Source of the DNA: Lactobacillus sp.
Lineage (GTDB): Bacteria; Bacillota; Bacilli; Lactobacillales; Lactobacillaceae
Length of the DNA stretch: 64,000 nucleotides
Assembly (NCBI RefSeq): GCF_014803895.1
Contig: NZ_JAAVAU010000031.1
Span: forward strand, 1 to 64,000
Direction: 5' to 3'
This document shows positions 9,045 through 19,554 of this stretch, one piece after another. Numbering within the stretch: position 1 is the first letter of the stretch; every line of letters starts with the position of its first letter. Made by a program: the position numbers and the translations under genes. Below the pieces are notes generated by a model. It was not told the DNA's origin. It ran no database searches and saw nothing but the letters and a program-made list of their open reading frames with translations.

Positions 9045-9097
9045 AAGGATGATAGCTACAGTTTCTATTTTGAAACAATTACTATCATCCTTTTTTT
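9043..9097. terminator. bidirectional terminator, response regulator / greA
   Basis: AAAAGGATGATAG pairs with CTATCATCCTTTT across a loop that contains a smaller GTTTC/GAAAC hairpin, with flanking A and T runs. It ends both convergent units. Confidence 0.85.
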
Positions 9098-9557
9098 ACT
9101 TAACCTCAATTATCTTCACAGTATAACTACCTGCAGGAGCTTCTACAGTTACCGTATCCCCAGCTCCATGCTTCATCATTGCTTGCCCAAGCGGTGAATC
9201 GAATCCAACCTTACCAGCCTCTAAGTCAGCTTCCATTCGTCCGACAACTTTATAAGTTTCTGGCTCATCATCGCCTTCAAACAAAATTTTCACAGTCGAA
9301 CCTAAATCAACCTGACCTTCATCATTCTTTTCTACTATCTCGGCATACTTCAATTGCTTGCCTAAATAGCGCAATCGACTTTGCAAGTGACCTAACTCCA
9401 TCTTAGCAGTTGTATACTCAGAATTTTCAGACAAGTCGCCTAAACTTCTTGCTTCTTGCAAAATCTTAATTCGTCTTGGTCGTTCTTTTTTTAAACGAGC
9501 AATTTCATCTTCAATTTGTTTATAGCCTTCTGGCGTCATTTTTTGAAAATAAACCAT
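9096..9557 (-). CDS. greA: transcription elongation factor GreA
   Basis: 153 residues. An N-terminal coiled coil (about 8-76) carries the acidic tip in LGDLSENSEY, which enters the RNA polymerase secondary channel and triggers cleavage of backtracked RNA. The C-terminal FKBP-like domain (about 80-153) contains the SPLGQAMM motif. The ATG follows the stop of the upstream lipoprotein gene directly and uses an AGGTGA ribosome site inside it, so the two are coupled. Length is normal. Confidence 0.95.
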   Translation of the reverse strand: MVYFQKMTPEGYKQIEDEIARLKKERPRRIKILQEARSLGDLSENSEYTTAKMELGHLQSRLRYLGKQLKYAEIVEKNDEGQVDLGSTVKILFEGDDEPETYKVVGRMEADLEAGKVGFDSPLGQAMMKHGAGDTVTVEAPAGSYTVKIIEVK

Positions 9558-10178
9558 TTATTTCACCTGCTCTTGCTGATCCGTTACCACATCATAGTAA
9601 TATAAATGACCATTTTTTACGGTGTAGTGGGCAACAATAGACCCAGTCTTCTTTTCAGCTACATCAATTTGATTACCAGATTGCATGACACTAAAATCTT
9701 TAATTGTAGTACCTGATGGGTATTTATTTCGCTTAATTGTATCGTTTACAACAGTTTGGAAATCAGATTCTGAAATATTGCCATTTGTTGTAGCTTGCGT
9801 AGAACTTGATTTTGTACTTGCACTAGATTTACTTGAACTACTTGCTTGTGTAGAGCTCGATGAATTCTCAGCACTTGATTTTGTACTAGATTGACTTGAT
9901 GATTTTTCACTAGAACTAGTATCTGTTGTGGCAGATGAATTACTGCTTTCCTCATCAGAACTTGACGAACTTGCATCAGAAGAAGCACTATCTGCTACAC
10001 TGCTTGAACTAGAGTTTGAGTTATCTTGACTACTTGATTTTTGATTACTCTTTTTAGAAGTCGTATGAACTTTATTAGTGGATGAACTAGCATCCTTGCT
10101 TGCACCAGAATTACTACATCCCACAGCCAAAAAACTAGTTAATAAAGCAACAGCTGAGACTAAAACTTTCTTCTTCAT
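9558..10178 (-). CDS. Ser-rich lipoprotein of unknown function
   Basis: The likely start is the ATG at 10178 (MKKKVLVSA), which has a GGGAGAG site; an upstream in-frame ATG at 10193 has none. A signal peptide ends in the lipobox LAVGC, giving a lipid-anchored N-terminus. Residues about 25-130 are almost only Ser, Asp, Thr and Lys and should be an extended wall-spanning linker. The last 70 residues form a small domain (DFQTVVNDTIKRN..., YTVKNGHLYYYDVVTD) that I cannot assign. It is upstream of and coupled to greA. A second Ser-rich lipoprotein lies at 43426. Confidence 0.8.
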   Translation of the reverse strand: MKKKVLVSAVALLTSFLAVGCSNSGASKDASSSTNKVHTTSKKSNQKSSSQDNSNSSSSSVADSASSDASSSSSDEESSNSSATTDTSSSEKSSSQSSTKSSAENSSSSTQASSSSKSSASTKSSSTQATTNGNISESDFQTVVNDTIKRNKYPSGTTIKDFSVMQSGNQIDVAEKKTGSIVAHYTVKNGHLYYYDVVTDQQEQVK

Positions 10179-10331
10179 AATTTTCTCTCCCATGCATCTT
10201 ATCGTTACTTATATTATACCCATATTAGCTCAATTAGTACTCTATTTCACCTGATCAAAGTTATTTCCCCCACTTTAAACTAAAATGTAGTAAAGTAATC
10301 AATATATATTATTATTTTTAGGAGGATTTGT

Positions 10332-11642
10332 ATGTCTCACGAATTATCATTACAAGAAATTGAAGAATTCCGCAATGAATTCGATAACTCAAGAAATGCC
10401 GTTGTATCTCGTGCTGCAATGCGATCAGGTGTTTTGGAAGCTTCATTTAATCCAGAAGTTGAAGGTCGATTGAATGACGTTTTTTCTGTTGAAGTTATTA
10501 CTGATAACGTCACTAATCAAAAACAATCTGGTCGTTGCTGGTTATTTTCTACTTTAAACACATTACGCCACGATTTTGGCAAAAAATACAAGGCTAAGAA
10601 CTTCACTTTATCACAAGCATATAACTTTTTCTGGGATAAAATTGAGCGCGCTAATATTTTCTACGATGCAATTATTGAATCTGCTGATAAACCATTAGAT
10701 GACAGAACTGTTCATGCTTACATGGACTTTGCCGGTGCTGATGGTGGGCAATGGGCAATGGCTGCTTCATTAGTTAAAAAATATGGTGTTGTTCCAACTT
10801 ATGCTATGCCTGAAAGTTTCAATACTGAACATACTGCTGGCTTATCTGACGCTTTAGCTCGTAAGGAAAGAAAAGATGCTTTAGTTTTACGTAAATTAGT
10901 TAAAGCAGGTAAGACTGAAGAAGTTGAAATTGCACGTAAAAAATTCTTAAGTGAAGTGTACCGGATGACTGCAATTGCCGTTGGTGAACCACCTAAGACT
11001 TTTGATCTTGAATACCGAGACGATGACAAGAAGCTTCACTTAGATAAGAACTTAACTCCAGTTGAATTTTTCAACAAGTACTGGAACATTAACTTTGATG
11101 ATTACGTTTGCTTAACTAATGCTCCAGACCACGATTACGGCAAGCTTTATTCTCTTCCATTTGAAGATAATATTAACGGCGGTATTCCAATTACCTTCTT
11201 GAACGTACCAATGGAATACTTAAAAAATGCCGCTATCAAACAGTTGAAAGATGGCGAAAGCGTTTGGTTCGGTAACGATGTCTTGAAACAAATGGACCGT
11301 AAGACTGGTTTCTTAGATACCGAATTATACAAGACTGATGAATTATTTGACGTTGATACTGAAATGACCAAGGGTGAAAGATTAGCTACTGGTGAAGGTG
11401 GAGTTAGTCACGCTATGACCTTAGTTGGTGTTGACTTAGACAACGGTGACGTTCGTAAGTGGAAAGTTGAAAACTCATGGGGTGAAAAATCCGGTCGCAA
11501 AGGTTATTTCACCATGAGTGATAAGTGGTTCGACGAATTTGTTTACGAAGTTATTGTTCGCAAAGAATTCTTAACTGACGACCAAAAGAAATTGGCCGAA
11601 AGCATCCCAACTCCACTTCCAGCTTGGGATTCATTGGCATAA
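10332..11642 (+). CDS. cysteine endopeptidase, PepE/PepG type (peptidase family C1B)
   Basis: 436 residues of the bleomycin hydrolase/PepC family of cytosolic papain-like peptidases. The catalytic residues are visible: Cys in QSGRCWLFS (about 69), His in VSHAMTLVGV (about 357) and Asn in VENSWG (about 378). The family forms hexamers whose C-terminus reaches the active site; here it ends PAWDSLA rather than the PepC aminopeptidase end, and with the 436-residue length this fits the endopeptidase branch (PepE, PepG). It works on peptides brought in by Opp. ATG with AGGAGG site. It is about 60% similar by eye to the gene at 12514. Confidence 0.92.
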   Translation: MSHELSLQEIEEFRNEFDNSRNAVVSRAAMRSGVLEASFNPEVEGRLNDVFSVEVITDNVTNQKQSGRCWLFSTLNTLRHDFGKKYKAKNFTLSQAYNFFWDKIERANIFYDAIIESADKPLDDRTVHAYMDFAGADGGQWAMAASLVKKYGVVPTYAMPESFNTEHTAGLSDALARKERKDALVLRKLVKAGKTEEVEIARKKFLSEVYRMTAIAVGEPPKTFDLEYRDDDKKLHLDKNLTPVEFFNKYWNINFDDYVCLTNAPDHDYGKLYSLPFEDNINGGIPITFLNVPMEYLKNAAIKQLKDGESVWFGNDVLKQMDRKTGFLDTELYKTDELFDVDTEMTKGERLATGEGGVSHAMTLVGVDLDNGDVRKWKVENSWGEKSGRKGYFTMSDKWFDEFVYEVIVRKEFLTDDQKKLAESIPTPLPAWDSLA

Positions 11643-11822
11643 TATTTCTATATGTTAGCAAAAAGGGAGCCATGCCAATGACTCCTTCAACAGATCCGCT
11701 TTAAGAGCGGTGACAAATATAATAGATTGACAATTTAGTCGCTCAATAACCTGTCAAAGTTATAAATTGAGCGGCTATTTTTTGTATTTATCGATGTAAG
11801 TTAGTAAAGATACTAATATATC
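11643..11822 (+). other. structured 3' region after the peptidase, possible small RNA
   Basis: No open frame. Three nested hairpins follow one another: AAGGGAG with CTCCTT (about 11661-11688), CCGCT with AGCGG (11696-11710), and the longer TAGTCGCTCAAT (11736-11747) with ATTGAGCGGCTA (11766-11777), which is followed by a T run and is a good terminator. The density of structure exceeds a simple terminator. It may be a long 3' UTR or a short RNA; no promoter of its own stands out. Confidence 0.4.
11736..11783 (+). terminator. terminator downstream of the plus-strand peptidase
   Basis: A 12-bp stem with one G-T pair is followed by TTTTTT. It lies about 95 bp after the peptidase stop. Confidence 0.7.
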
Positions 11823-11858
11823 AAAAGAACGTAGCCACAAAAGCTACGTTCTTTTTTA
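11823..11858. terminator. bidirectional terminator before the HD hydrolase
   Basis: AAAAGAACGTAGC pairs perfectly with GCTACGTTCTTTT and overlaps the stop region of the minus-strand HD gene. Confidence 0.85.
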
Positions 11859-12512
11859 TACGTTCCACTCATCCATAAATTCTTGTACAAACTCACGCAT
11901 ATATTCAGTTCGACGATGGGCCTCCTTTTTACCACTAGGAGTGTTCATCGTTTTTTCTAAATCAAATAATTTTTCATAGAAATGATTAATTGTTGTCTCT
12001 TTATGATTACGATATTGATCATGACTAACTAACTTCGCAGGCTTGATCTCTGGATCATAAATCTTATTGCCATGCTTACCGCCATAAGTGAAAGCTCTTG
12101 CAATTCCCATTGCACCTAAGCTCTCAAGTCTATCAGCATCCTGAACATACTGACCAGAAAGTGGCAATTGATAATGATGTTCAATATTAGCAGAAAAAGA
12201 CATATGTTGAATTGTAAACAAAATATCTTCAACTTCTAAATCCACAAAACCAGCTTCAGGCAACAATTTTTTGATTTTTTCAACTACCGCCTCAGTATCG
12301 GCAGTAATCTTTTCATCAATTGTGTCGTGCAAATAACTACCAGCTTGAATAATCGCAACCATCCGACTATTCTCATTAGCTTGTTCATTATCTGCTAAAT
12401 ACATCTTAGTTGCCAAATGCGCAACACGCTCACCATGATAAAAATCATGTCCGGTTGCTTCACCTGCTAATTCTTTAGCTGTAAATTCTTTTATTTTTTC
12501 TAAATCAATCAT
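11856..12512 (-). CDS. HD-domain phosphohydrolase
   Basis: About 218 residues from the ATG at 12512 (MIDLEKIKEF), which follows the peptidase stop by one base. An in-frame ATG at 12542 would overlap the upstream gene by 29 bases and adds ten residues unlike the family. Metal ligands of the HD superfamily are seen: His in GHDFYHGERV (about 20-29), the His-Asp pair in YLHDTID (about 62-68), and Asp in QDADRLE (about 125). Family members of this YedJ-like type are metal-dependent phosphatases of unknown substrate. Translational coupling to the peptidase gene suggests co-expression, not a shared pathway. Confidence 0.85.
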   Translation of the reverse strand: MIDLEKIKEFTAKELAGEATGHDFYHGERVAHLATKMYLADNEQANENSRMVAIIQAGSYLHDTIDEKITADTEAVVEKIKKLLPEAGFVDLEVEDILFTIQHMSFSANIEHHYQLPLSGQYVQDADRLESLGAMGIARAFTYGGKHGNKIYDPEIKPAKLVSHDQYRNHKETTINHFYEKLFDLEKTMNTPSGKKEAHRRTEYMREFVQEFMDEWNV

Positions 12513-12513
12513 T

Positions 12514-13827
12514 TTACGCCATTGAATCCCAGCATGGTACATCTTCTGCTGGACCTTCAGAAATCTTCACTAGATCATCTGACAAGTACTTCTTCTTCAC
12601 AACAACCTTAAAGAGATATTCATCAAACCACTTATCATCCATCACAAAGTAACCCTTGTCACCAACATCGCTACCCCAAGAGTTTTCAACCTTCCATTGA
12701 CGTGGCTTGCCATCAACAACATCTACACCGACCAAAGTCATAGCATGAGTAGAACCGCTGGCACCAGTTTGAAGACGTTCTTTCTTACTTAACTTAGTTT
12801 CAATGTTAAAAATAGTATCAGTTTCATACAAATCAGCAGCCATGATACCTTTCTTTCGATCACTTTGCTTACCAACGTCACAACCAAACCAAATAGTTTC
12901 GCCAGCTTCAAGTTGCTTAATAGCTGCCTTTTTAAGATTTTCAATCTTAGTATTCAAAAATTGAACCGGACTACCACCTTCTACATTATCCTCAAATGGG
13001 AGACCGTACAACTTATCATATTCATGATCAGGTGCATTAAAAAGCACAACATAATCATCCAAATCATCTTCAAAGTAATTATGGAAGAAATCAAGTGGAC
13101 TAATGTCAGTATCAATGTGGTACTTGCCTTCATCATCCTTGAATTCTAAATCAAAGTTTTCAACTGGATTACCAAAAGCAATCACAGCCATGCGATAAAC
13201 TTCACTTAAAAATTCCTGGCGTTTAGCTTCAACTTCGGCAGTCTTACCCTCACTAATTAATTTACGCAAAACTAACCCATCTTCACGTAATTTCATGTTC
13301 AAAGCACGGTTAAAAGCAGCAGTATTATTAGCAGTGAAACTTTCACCATAAGCATAAGTTGGCACCAAGCCATATTTTCTAATCAAAGAAATTGCCATAT
13401 GCCATTGACCACCATCAGTATCAGGAGCTGATAAATAGTAATGCACTGTACGGTCATCAATTGGCTGAGCAGCAGTTTCGATAATATGATTAAAGAAGAT
13501 ATTTGCTCTTTCAATTCGATCCCAGAAGAAAAGATAAGCTTGTGAGAAAGTAAAATTCTTAGCCTTATATTGCTTTGCAAACCCATGACGTAAAACATTC
13601 AAAGCAGCAAACAACCAGCAACGACCTGATTGCTTTTGGTTAGTGACATTATCAGTAGGGATTTCAATTGAAAAAGTCCGATTCAATGGACGAATCTTTT
13701 CAGTATTCAAGCTAGCTGCTTGCACCCCATTATTCACAACGGCTAATTCTGCAATTTTATTTTGTTTATCTTGTCGATAAGCTTTTTTAAAATTTGCAAT
13801 TTCATCCAATGTTAATTCATAAGCCAT
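12514..13827 (-). CDS. cysteine endopeptidase, PepE/PepG type, second copy (family C1B)
   Basis: 437 residues with the same architecture as the 10332 gene: Cys in QSGRCWLFA (about 69), His in GSTHAMTLVGV (about 359), Asn in VENSWG (about 379), and a short C-terminus VPCWDSMA. The two copies are convergent, separated by the HD gene and a terminator, so they are diverged paralogues and not a recent duplication. Ribosome site GAAGGAA. It lies 29 bp downstream of tRNA-Thr and, beyond that, of oppF on the same strand with no visible terminator between, so read-through from the peptide importer would co-express this peptidase. Confidence 0.92.
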   Translation of the reverse strand: MAYELTLDEIANFKKAYRQDKQNKIAELAVVNNGVQAASLNTEKIRPLNRTFSIEIPTDNVTNQKQSGRCWLFAALNVLRHGFAKQYKAKNFTFSQAYLFFWDRIERANIFFNHIIETAAQPIDDRTVHYYLSAPDTDGGQWHMAISLIRKYGLVPTYAYGESFTANNTAAFNRALNMKLREDGLVLRKLISEGKTAEVEAKRQEFLSEVYRMAVIAFGNPVENFDLEFKDDEGKYHIDTDISPLDFFHNYFEDDLDDYVVLFNAPDHEYDKLYGLPFEDNVEGGSPVQFLNTKIENLKKAAIKQLEAGETIWFGCDVGKQSDRKKGIMAADLYETDTIFNIETKLSKKERLQTGASGSTHAMTLVGVDVVDGKPRQWKVENSWGSDVGDKGYFVMDDKWFDEYLFKVVVKKKYLSDDLVKISEGPAEDVPCWDSMA

Positions 13828-13856
13828 AAAATTCCTTCTTTCGTTAATAAAACAAG

Positions 13857-13929
13857 AGCTGCTTCCCAGATTTGAACTGGGGACCTCCTCCTTACCACGG
13901 CGGTGCTCTACCTACTGAGCTAAAGCAGC
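13857..13929 (-). tRNA. tRNA-Thr (anticodon GGT)
   Basis: The 7-bp acceptor GCTGCTT/AAGCAGC is perfect. The D-arm GCTC...GAGC, T-arm CCCAG TTCAAAT CTGGG and 7-base anticodon loop GTGGTAA place GGT at 34-36. CCA is not encoded. The anticodon stem CCGCC/GGAGG has a G-A mismatch at pair 29-41 and the loop begins with G at position 32, both unusual. It lies between oppF and a PepE/PepG-type gene, same strand. Confidence 0.9.
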
Positions 13930-13954
13930 AACTTTATTTTATCATATCCTATTT

Positions 13955-14896
13955 TTATTTATAACTTGCAACAACTTGTTTATAGTGTTCCACTTCGTCA
14001 TCACTACAGCGCACAAAGCGACCAGGAACAATTTCATGCATTGAACGTGATTTACCATCATTTTCTTCAGCTTCAACATCATATTTAATTCGAACACGAT
14101 GACGTTCAATCTCAGGATCTGGAATTGGGACTGCAGAAATTAAACTTTTTGTATAATTGTGGAGTGGCTTATTATAAACATCATCTGCAGGTCCAACTTC
14201 TAATAACTTACCAAAGTGCATAACCCCAATTCTATCTGAGATGAACTTCACCATCGAAAGATCATGAGCAATAAAGAGATAAGTTAGATTTTCTTTTTCT
14301 TGTAGCTCCTTCATTAAATTTACAACTTGAGCTTGAATAGACACATCTAAAGCCGAAATCGGTTCATCCGCCACAATAAATTTTGGTTTTACGGCTAGTG
14401 CTCTTGCAATTCCAATTCTTTGACGCTGGCCACCAGAAAATTCATGCGGGAATCGACTAGCATGTTGCTTATTTAAACCAACAGTTTCAAGCAATTCTTC
14501 CACCTGTTGGCGTCGGTCTTCCTTACTTTTAGCTAAACCATGAATATCTAACCCTTCGGCAATTATATCTTCAACTGTCATTCTAGGATTTAAGGATGCA
14601 TACGGATCTTGGAAAATCATCTGTGCATCCCTCCTAAAATGAAGCTTATCTTTTCTACTCCTGAGCTTACTTATATCTTTGCCTTCAAAAATAATTTCCC
14701 CAGAAGTTGGCTTATAGAGCTGTAAGATACTACGGCCAATAGTCGTTTTACCTGAACCTGATTCCCCGACTAAACCAAAAGTTTCTCCTTCATAAATATG
14801 AAAACTAACATCATCAACTGCTTTAACAGTAGAGCGACCTGATTTAAAATACTGCTTTAAATGTTTTACTTCTAAAATTTTCTTTTTTTCTGTCAT
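13955..14896 (-). CDS. oppF: oligopeptide ABC transporter ATPase OppF
   Basis: 313 residues. Walker A GESGSGKTT (about 41), signature FSGGQRQR (about 153), Walker B FIVADEP and the H-loop IAHD are intact, followed by the C-terminal oligopeptide-type extension with the PIPDPE motif (about 255) and a Cys (RFVRCSDDE, about 297) of the iron-sulphur-like cluster region. It pairs with OppD to drive peptide import. It is the last gene of oppBCDF, 4 bp after oppD. No terminator is seen before the tRNA gene 25 bp downstream. Confidence 0.95.
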   Translation of the reverse strand: MTEKKKILEVKHLKQYFKSGRSTVKAVDDVSFHIYEGETFGLVGESGSGKTTIGRSILQLYKPTSGEIIFEGKDISKLRSRKDKLHFRRDAQMIFQDPYASLNPRMTVEDIIAEGLDIHGLAKSKEDRRQQVEELLETVGLNKQHASRFPHEFSGGQRQRIGIARALAVKPKFIVADEPISALDVSIQAQVVNLMKELQEKENLTYLFIAHDLSMVKFISDRIGVMHFGKLLEVGPADDVYNKPLHNYTKSLISAVPIPDPEIERHRVRIKYDVEAEENDGKSRSMHEIVPGRFVRCSDDEVEHYKQVVASYK

Positions 14897-14900
14897 ACAC

Positions 14901-15956
14901 TTATTCCTCAGCCTTCTTCTGCTTAGCTAGCATAATTTGAGCATACTTTTTATGACGACGTTGAATTTCTAAAGGCGGGGTAACTGTAGGTGCGTCAGGA
15001 TGTAAAAGCCATGTCGCAGCATAATGCGTATCTGACACCTTAAAATAAGGTGGCTTTTTCTCCACATCAATGCGCATTGCATACTTGTTTCTTGGTGCAA
15101 ATGGATCACCTTTAGGTGGATCAAGCAAGTTAGGTGGTGTGCCAGGAATTGAATCTAACTTTTTACTATCTAAAGTTGGCATCGAATTAATTAATCCCCA
15201 AGTGTAGGGATGTTGGGGATTATAGAATATTTCATCAACCGTTCCATATTCCAAAATTTCACCAGCATACATTACTGCTACTCGATCAGCCATGCCTGCT
15301 ACTACACCTAAATCATGTGTAATAAATATAATTGAGGTCTTAACTCTTTTTTGTAAATCTTTCATTAAATCCAAAATTTCTGCTTGCACAGTTACATCCA
15401 ACGCTGTTGTTGGTTCATCAGCTAATAAAATTTCAGGTTCACAAATCAAAGCAATCGCAATTACAATACGTTGGCGCATTCCGCCCGAGAATTGGTGCGG
15501 ATATTGATTAATCCTCTTTTCCGCATCTGGAATTCCAACAGCCTTCATCATTTCCAATGCTTTATCCCAAGCTTCTTTTTTAGAAACTCCTTTATGTTTC
15601 ATCAAAGGCTCCGCAATTTGTTGACCAATTTTCATAGTTGGATCAAGAGAGGTCATTGGATCCTGAAAAATCATCGCAATTTCATTTCCACGAATTTTGC
15701 GCCAATCTTTTTCTTTATTGTTTAATAAGTTTTTACCATGAAAATCTATTTCTCCACCAATAATTTCTGCATTTTGAGCTAAAAGACCAATAATGGTACG
15801 AGTAGTCACAGATTTTCCTGAACCAGATTCACCTACAATTGCTAAAGTTTCGCCCTTATTTAAGTGAAAAGAAACATTTCTAATCGCCTGTATTTCACCA
15901 GCATAAGTATGAAAATCAATTTTTAAATTTTTTACATCTAAAATTTTTTCTGTCAT
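14901..15956 (-). CDS. oppD: oligopeptide ABC transporter ATPase OppD
   Basis: 351 residues. Walker A GESGSGKS (about 39), signature FSGGMRQR (about 158), Walker B EILLADEP and the THD H-loop mark a complete nucleotide-binding domain. The C-terminal part has the PGTPPNLLDPP motif common to OppD/DppD, then a longer tail ending in a Lys-rich stretch. The first codons lie 8 bp after oppC. Normal length. Confidence 0.95.
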   Translation of the reverse strand: MTEKILDVKNLKIDFHTYAGEIQAIRNVSFHLNKGETLAIVGESGSGKSVTTRTIIGLLAQNAEIIGGEIDFHGKNLLNNKEKDWRKIRGNEIAMIFQDPMTSLDPTMKIGQQIAEPLMKHKGVSKKEAWDKALEMMKAVGIPDAEKRINQYPHQFSGGMRQRIVIAIALICEPEILLADEPTTALDVTVQAEILDLMKDLQKRVKTSIIFITHDLGVVAGMADRVAVMYAGEILEYGTVDEIFYNPQHPYTWGLINSMPTLDSKKLDSIPGTPPNLLDPPKGDPFAPRNKYAMRIDVEKKPPYFKVSDTHYAATWLLHPDAPTVTPPLEIQRRHKKYAQIMLAKQKKAEE

Positions 15957-15964
15957 CTATTTAC

Positions 15965-16996
15965 CTACCTTCTGGTTCTTGGATCAAAAGCATCACGTAA
16001 TCCATCACCCAGCAAGTTAAATGCAATCATTAAAATACATAATACAATTGCAGGGAACCACATTTGATATGGTAAAAATTGGAAGTTCTTTTGACCTTCA
16101 TTAAGCAAAACACCCAGTGAAGTTTGTGGAGAAGAAATACCAATTCCGATATAGCTTAAAAATGCTTCAAAGAAAATAGCTGTGGGAATAGTGTACATCA
16201 TCTGAATGATAATCAAACTTGATAAATTTGGTGCTAAGTGCTTCAAAGCAATTTTCCAAGTTGATTCACCTAAATTACGTGCTGCTAAAACATATTCTTG
16301 TGTCTTCAAAGTTAATGTCTCAGCCCTAATTTGTCTTGCCATCGTTGTCCATGAAGAAATTGCGATTGCTAAGATAATTGATACCATACCTGGTTTTAAG
16401 ATTACTAGCATTAATACTACAATGACTAAGTTCGGTATAGAAGAGATTATCTCTATTATCCGTTGCATTGCATTATCTACAGCTCCACCTTTCCAACCAG
16501 AAACTATTCCATATACAACTCCAATAGTTAAATCAAAAGCAGCTGCTACAAAAGCAACAATTAATGAAATTTTAGTTCCATAAATAATTCGTTGAGCTAA
16601 TGGACGTCCCAAATAATCAGTTCCAGCAATAAAATATTTATTTTTAGGAACACCATTTTGAGCATAGACATCAACCCATTTACCATTTTGCTTAAGTTTA
16701 CCATTAAGTCCATTAATAGCACTCAATCCTGGAACTTTAGCAGGCAAGTTCGCGTACTGTGGATGCGACTTCACCAAAGTACTTTTATTAATAAAAGGTG
16801 TTGAACCAAAAGCAATAACTACCATAATAATAATCACAATTGCTGAGATAATTGCCGCTTTTCTTTTCTTTAACTGCAACCAAACACTTTGACCAAAAGT
16901 TAGTGTGGGACCAACAATATTTTCATTACTTTGAGCCTGATCTGGTGGTAATGGTTCAAAGGCATTGGGACCAATCTTTAAATCTTCTTGCGCCAT
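15965..16996 (-). CDS. oppC: oligopeptide ABC transporter permease OppC
   Basis: 343 residues. A cytosolic N-terminus with Pro and Gln is followed by one helix (about 46-66), an extracytoplasmic loop (about 67-125) containing the GTDYLGRP motif, then five helices with the EAA loop (about 240-260, AARNLGESTWKIALKHLAPN) that docks on the ATPases. Starts 2 bp after the oppB stop. Typical OppC layout. Confidence 0.94.
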   Translation of the reverse strand: MAQEDLKIGPNAFEPLPPDQAQSNENIVGPTLTFGQSVWLQLKKRKAAIISAIVIIIMVVIAFGSTPFINKSTLVKSHPQYANLPAKVPGLSAINGLNGKLKQNGKWVDVYAQNGVPKNKYFIAGTDYLGRPLAQRIIYGTKISLIVAFVAAAFDLTIGVVYGIVSGWKGGAVDNAMQRIIEIISSIPNLVIVVLMLVILKPGMVSIILAIAISSWTTMARQIRAETLTLKTQEYVLAARNLGESTWKIALKHLAPNLSSLIIIQMMYTIPTAIFFEAFLSYIGIGISSPQTSLGVLLNEGQKNFQFLPYQMWFPAIVLCILMIAFNLLGDGLRDAFDPRTRR

Positions 16997-16998
16997 TG

Positions 16999-17928
16999 TT
17001 AAGCCTCACTTCCTTGTAATCTAATTCGAGGATCAATTAATCCATAAATAATATCAGTGATTAATAAAACTACTACTAGACCAATAGAGTAAATCATCGT
17101 TACTCCCATAATAGTAGGATAGTCATTAGTTAAGATAGACTTCACAAATTGTTCTCCAATACCCGGAATATTAAAAATATTCTCAATAACCATTGAACCA
17201 GTCATCAATGCTACTGTATATGGTCCAAGTAAAGTGACAATTGGGATCATACTATTTCTCATTACATGTTTTCTTACTACTTCCATACGACTAAAGCCTT
17301 TAGCACGGCCTAACTCAACATAATCTTGATTCATATTGTCGACCATACTTGTTCTAACAAAACGTTCTGTTTCTGCCATTGGACCTACAGCTAAAGCAAC
17401 TGTTGGCAAAATAGTCTGTGAAAATGAACCCCATCCGGCAATCGGGAACCATCCCAATTTTAAACCAATATAATATTGCAAAATTACAGCTAAAACAAAG
17501 TTAGGAATAGAGCGACCAATAATCGCAATCACTGTAGAAGTTGAATCTACCCAGGTTCCCTGTCTAATTGCAGCAATTGTTCCCAATAATGCACCTAATA
17601 CAACTCCTAATATCATAGCTTGGAGCCCTAATTGCATTGAAACTGCCAATCGAGGCATAATCAAACTAGATACTGATTGATTGGCATACTGGAATGAAGT
17701 ACCAAAATCTCCAGTAAAGATTCCCTTGAGATAAATCAAATATTGAACAATGACTGGCTTATTCAAACCGTATTGTTCATCCATAATATGGCGCTGCGTA
17801 AGTGTCATCTTAGCTTCATTTGCATATGGTGAACCTGGCATAGCTTTCATTAAAAAGAAAGTAGCAGTTGCCACTATAAACAAAGTAAGAAGCATATAGA
17901 AAATACGCTTTAATAAGTATTTTGTCAT
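16999..17928 (-). CDS. oppB: oligopeptide ABC transporter permease OppB
   Basis: 309 residues with six helices, the first starting directly at the N-terminus, and the EAA loop (ELGRAKGFSRMEVVRKHVMRN, in two parts, about 205-225). It is the first gene of oppBCDF; no oppA precedes it, although 140 bp of upstream sequence are available. A solute-binding protein must come from another locus. Confidence 0.94.
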   Translation of the reverse strand: MTKYLLKRIFYMLLTLFIVATATFFLMKAMPGSPYANEAKMTLTQRHIMDEQYGLNKPVIVQYLIYLKGIFTGDFGTSFQYANQSVSSLIMPRLAVSMQLGLQAMILGVVLGALLGTIAAIRQGTWVDSTSTVIAIIGRSIPNFVLAVILQYYIGLKLGWFPIAGWGSFSQTILPTVALAVGPMAETERFVRTSMVDNMNQDYVELGRAKGFSRMEVVRKHVMRNSMIPIVTLLGPYTVALMTGSMVIENIFNIPGIGEQFVKSILTNDYPTIMGVTMIYSIGLVVVLLITDIIYGLIDPRIRLQGSEA

Positions 17929-17964
17929 CTTAATTGCCCTTCTTTTATTTAGTAAGTTAGCTTT

Positions 17965-17992
17965 ATTATAATGGAGTTTTTTTAAATGTCAT
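17965..17992 (-). promoter_or_regulatory. oppB: oppBCDF promoter
   Basis: On the minus strand a consensus TATAAT (17970-17965) lies 16 bp after ATGACA (17992-17987), and 37 bp before the oppB start, with a GAAGGGC ribosome site in between. Confidence 0.6.
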
Positions 17993-18032
17993 TAAAAAAT
18001 TAAAAATTTTTAGTCTTAATTTCTCATTTTTT

Positions 18033-18064
18033 ATCAAAAAAAGACCAGCATTTGCTGGTCTTAA
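18033..18064 (-). terminator. tyrS terminator
   Basis: AAGACCAGCA pairs with TGCTGGTCTT over a short loop, followed by T7 on the minus strand, directly after the tyrS stop. Confidence 0.88.
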
Positions 18065-18069
18065 CAATA

Positions 18070-19550
<1,481 letters not shown>

Positions 19551-19554
19551 AACT

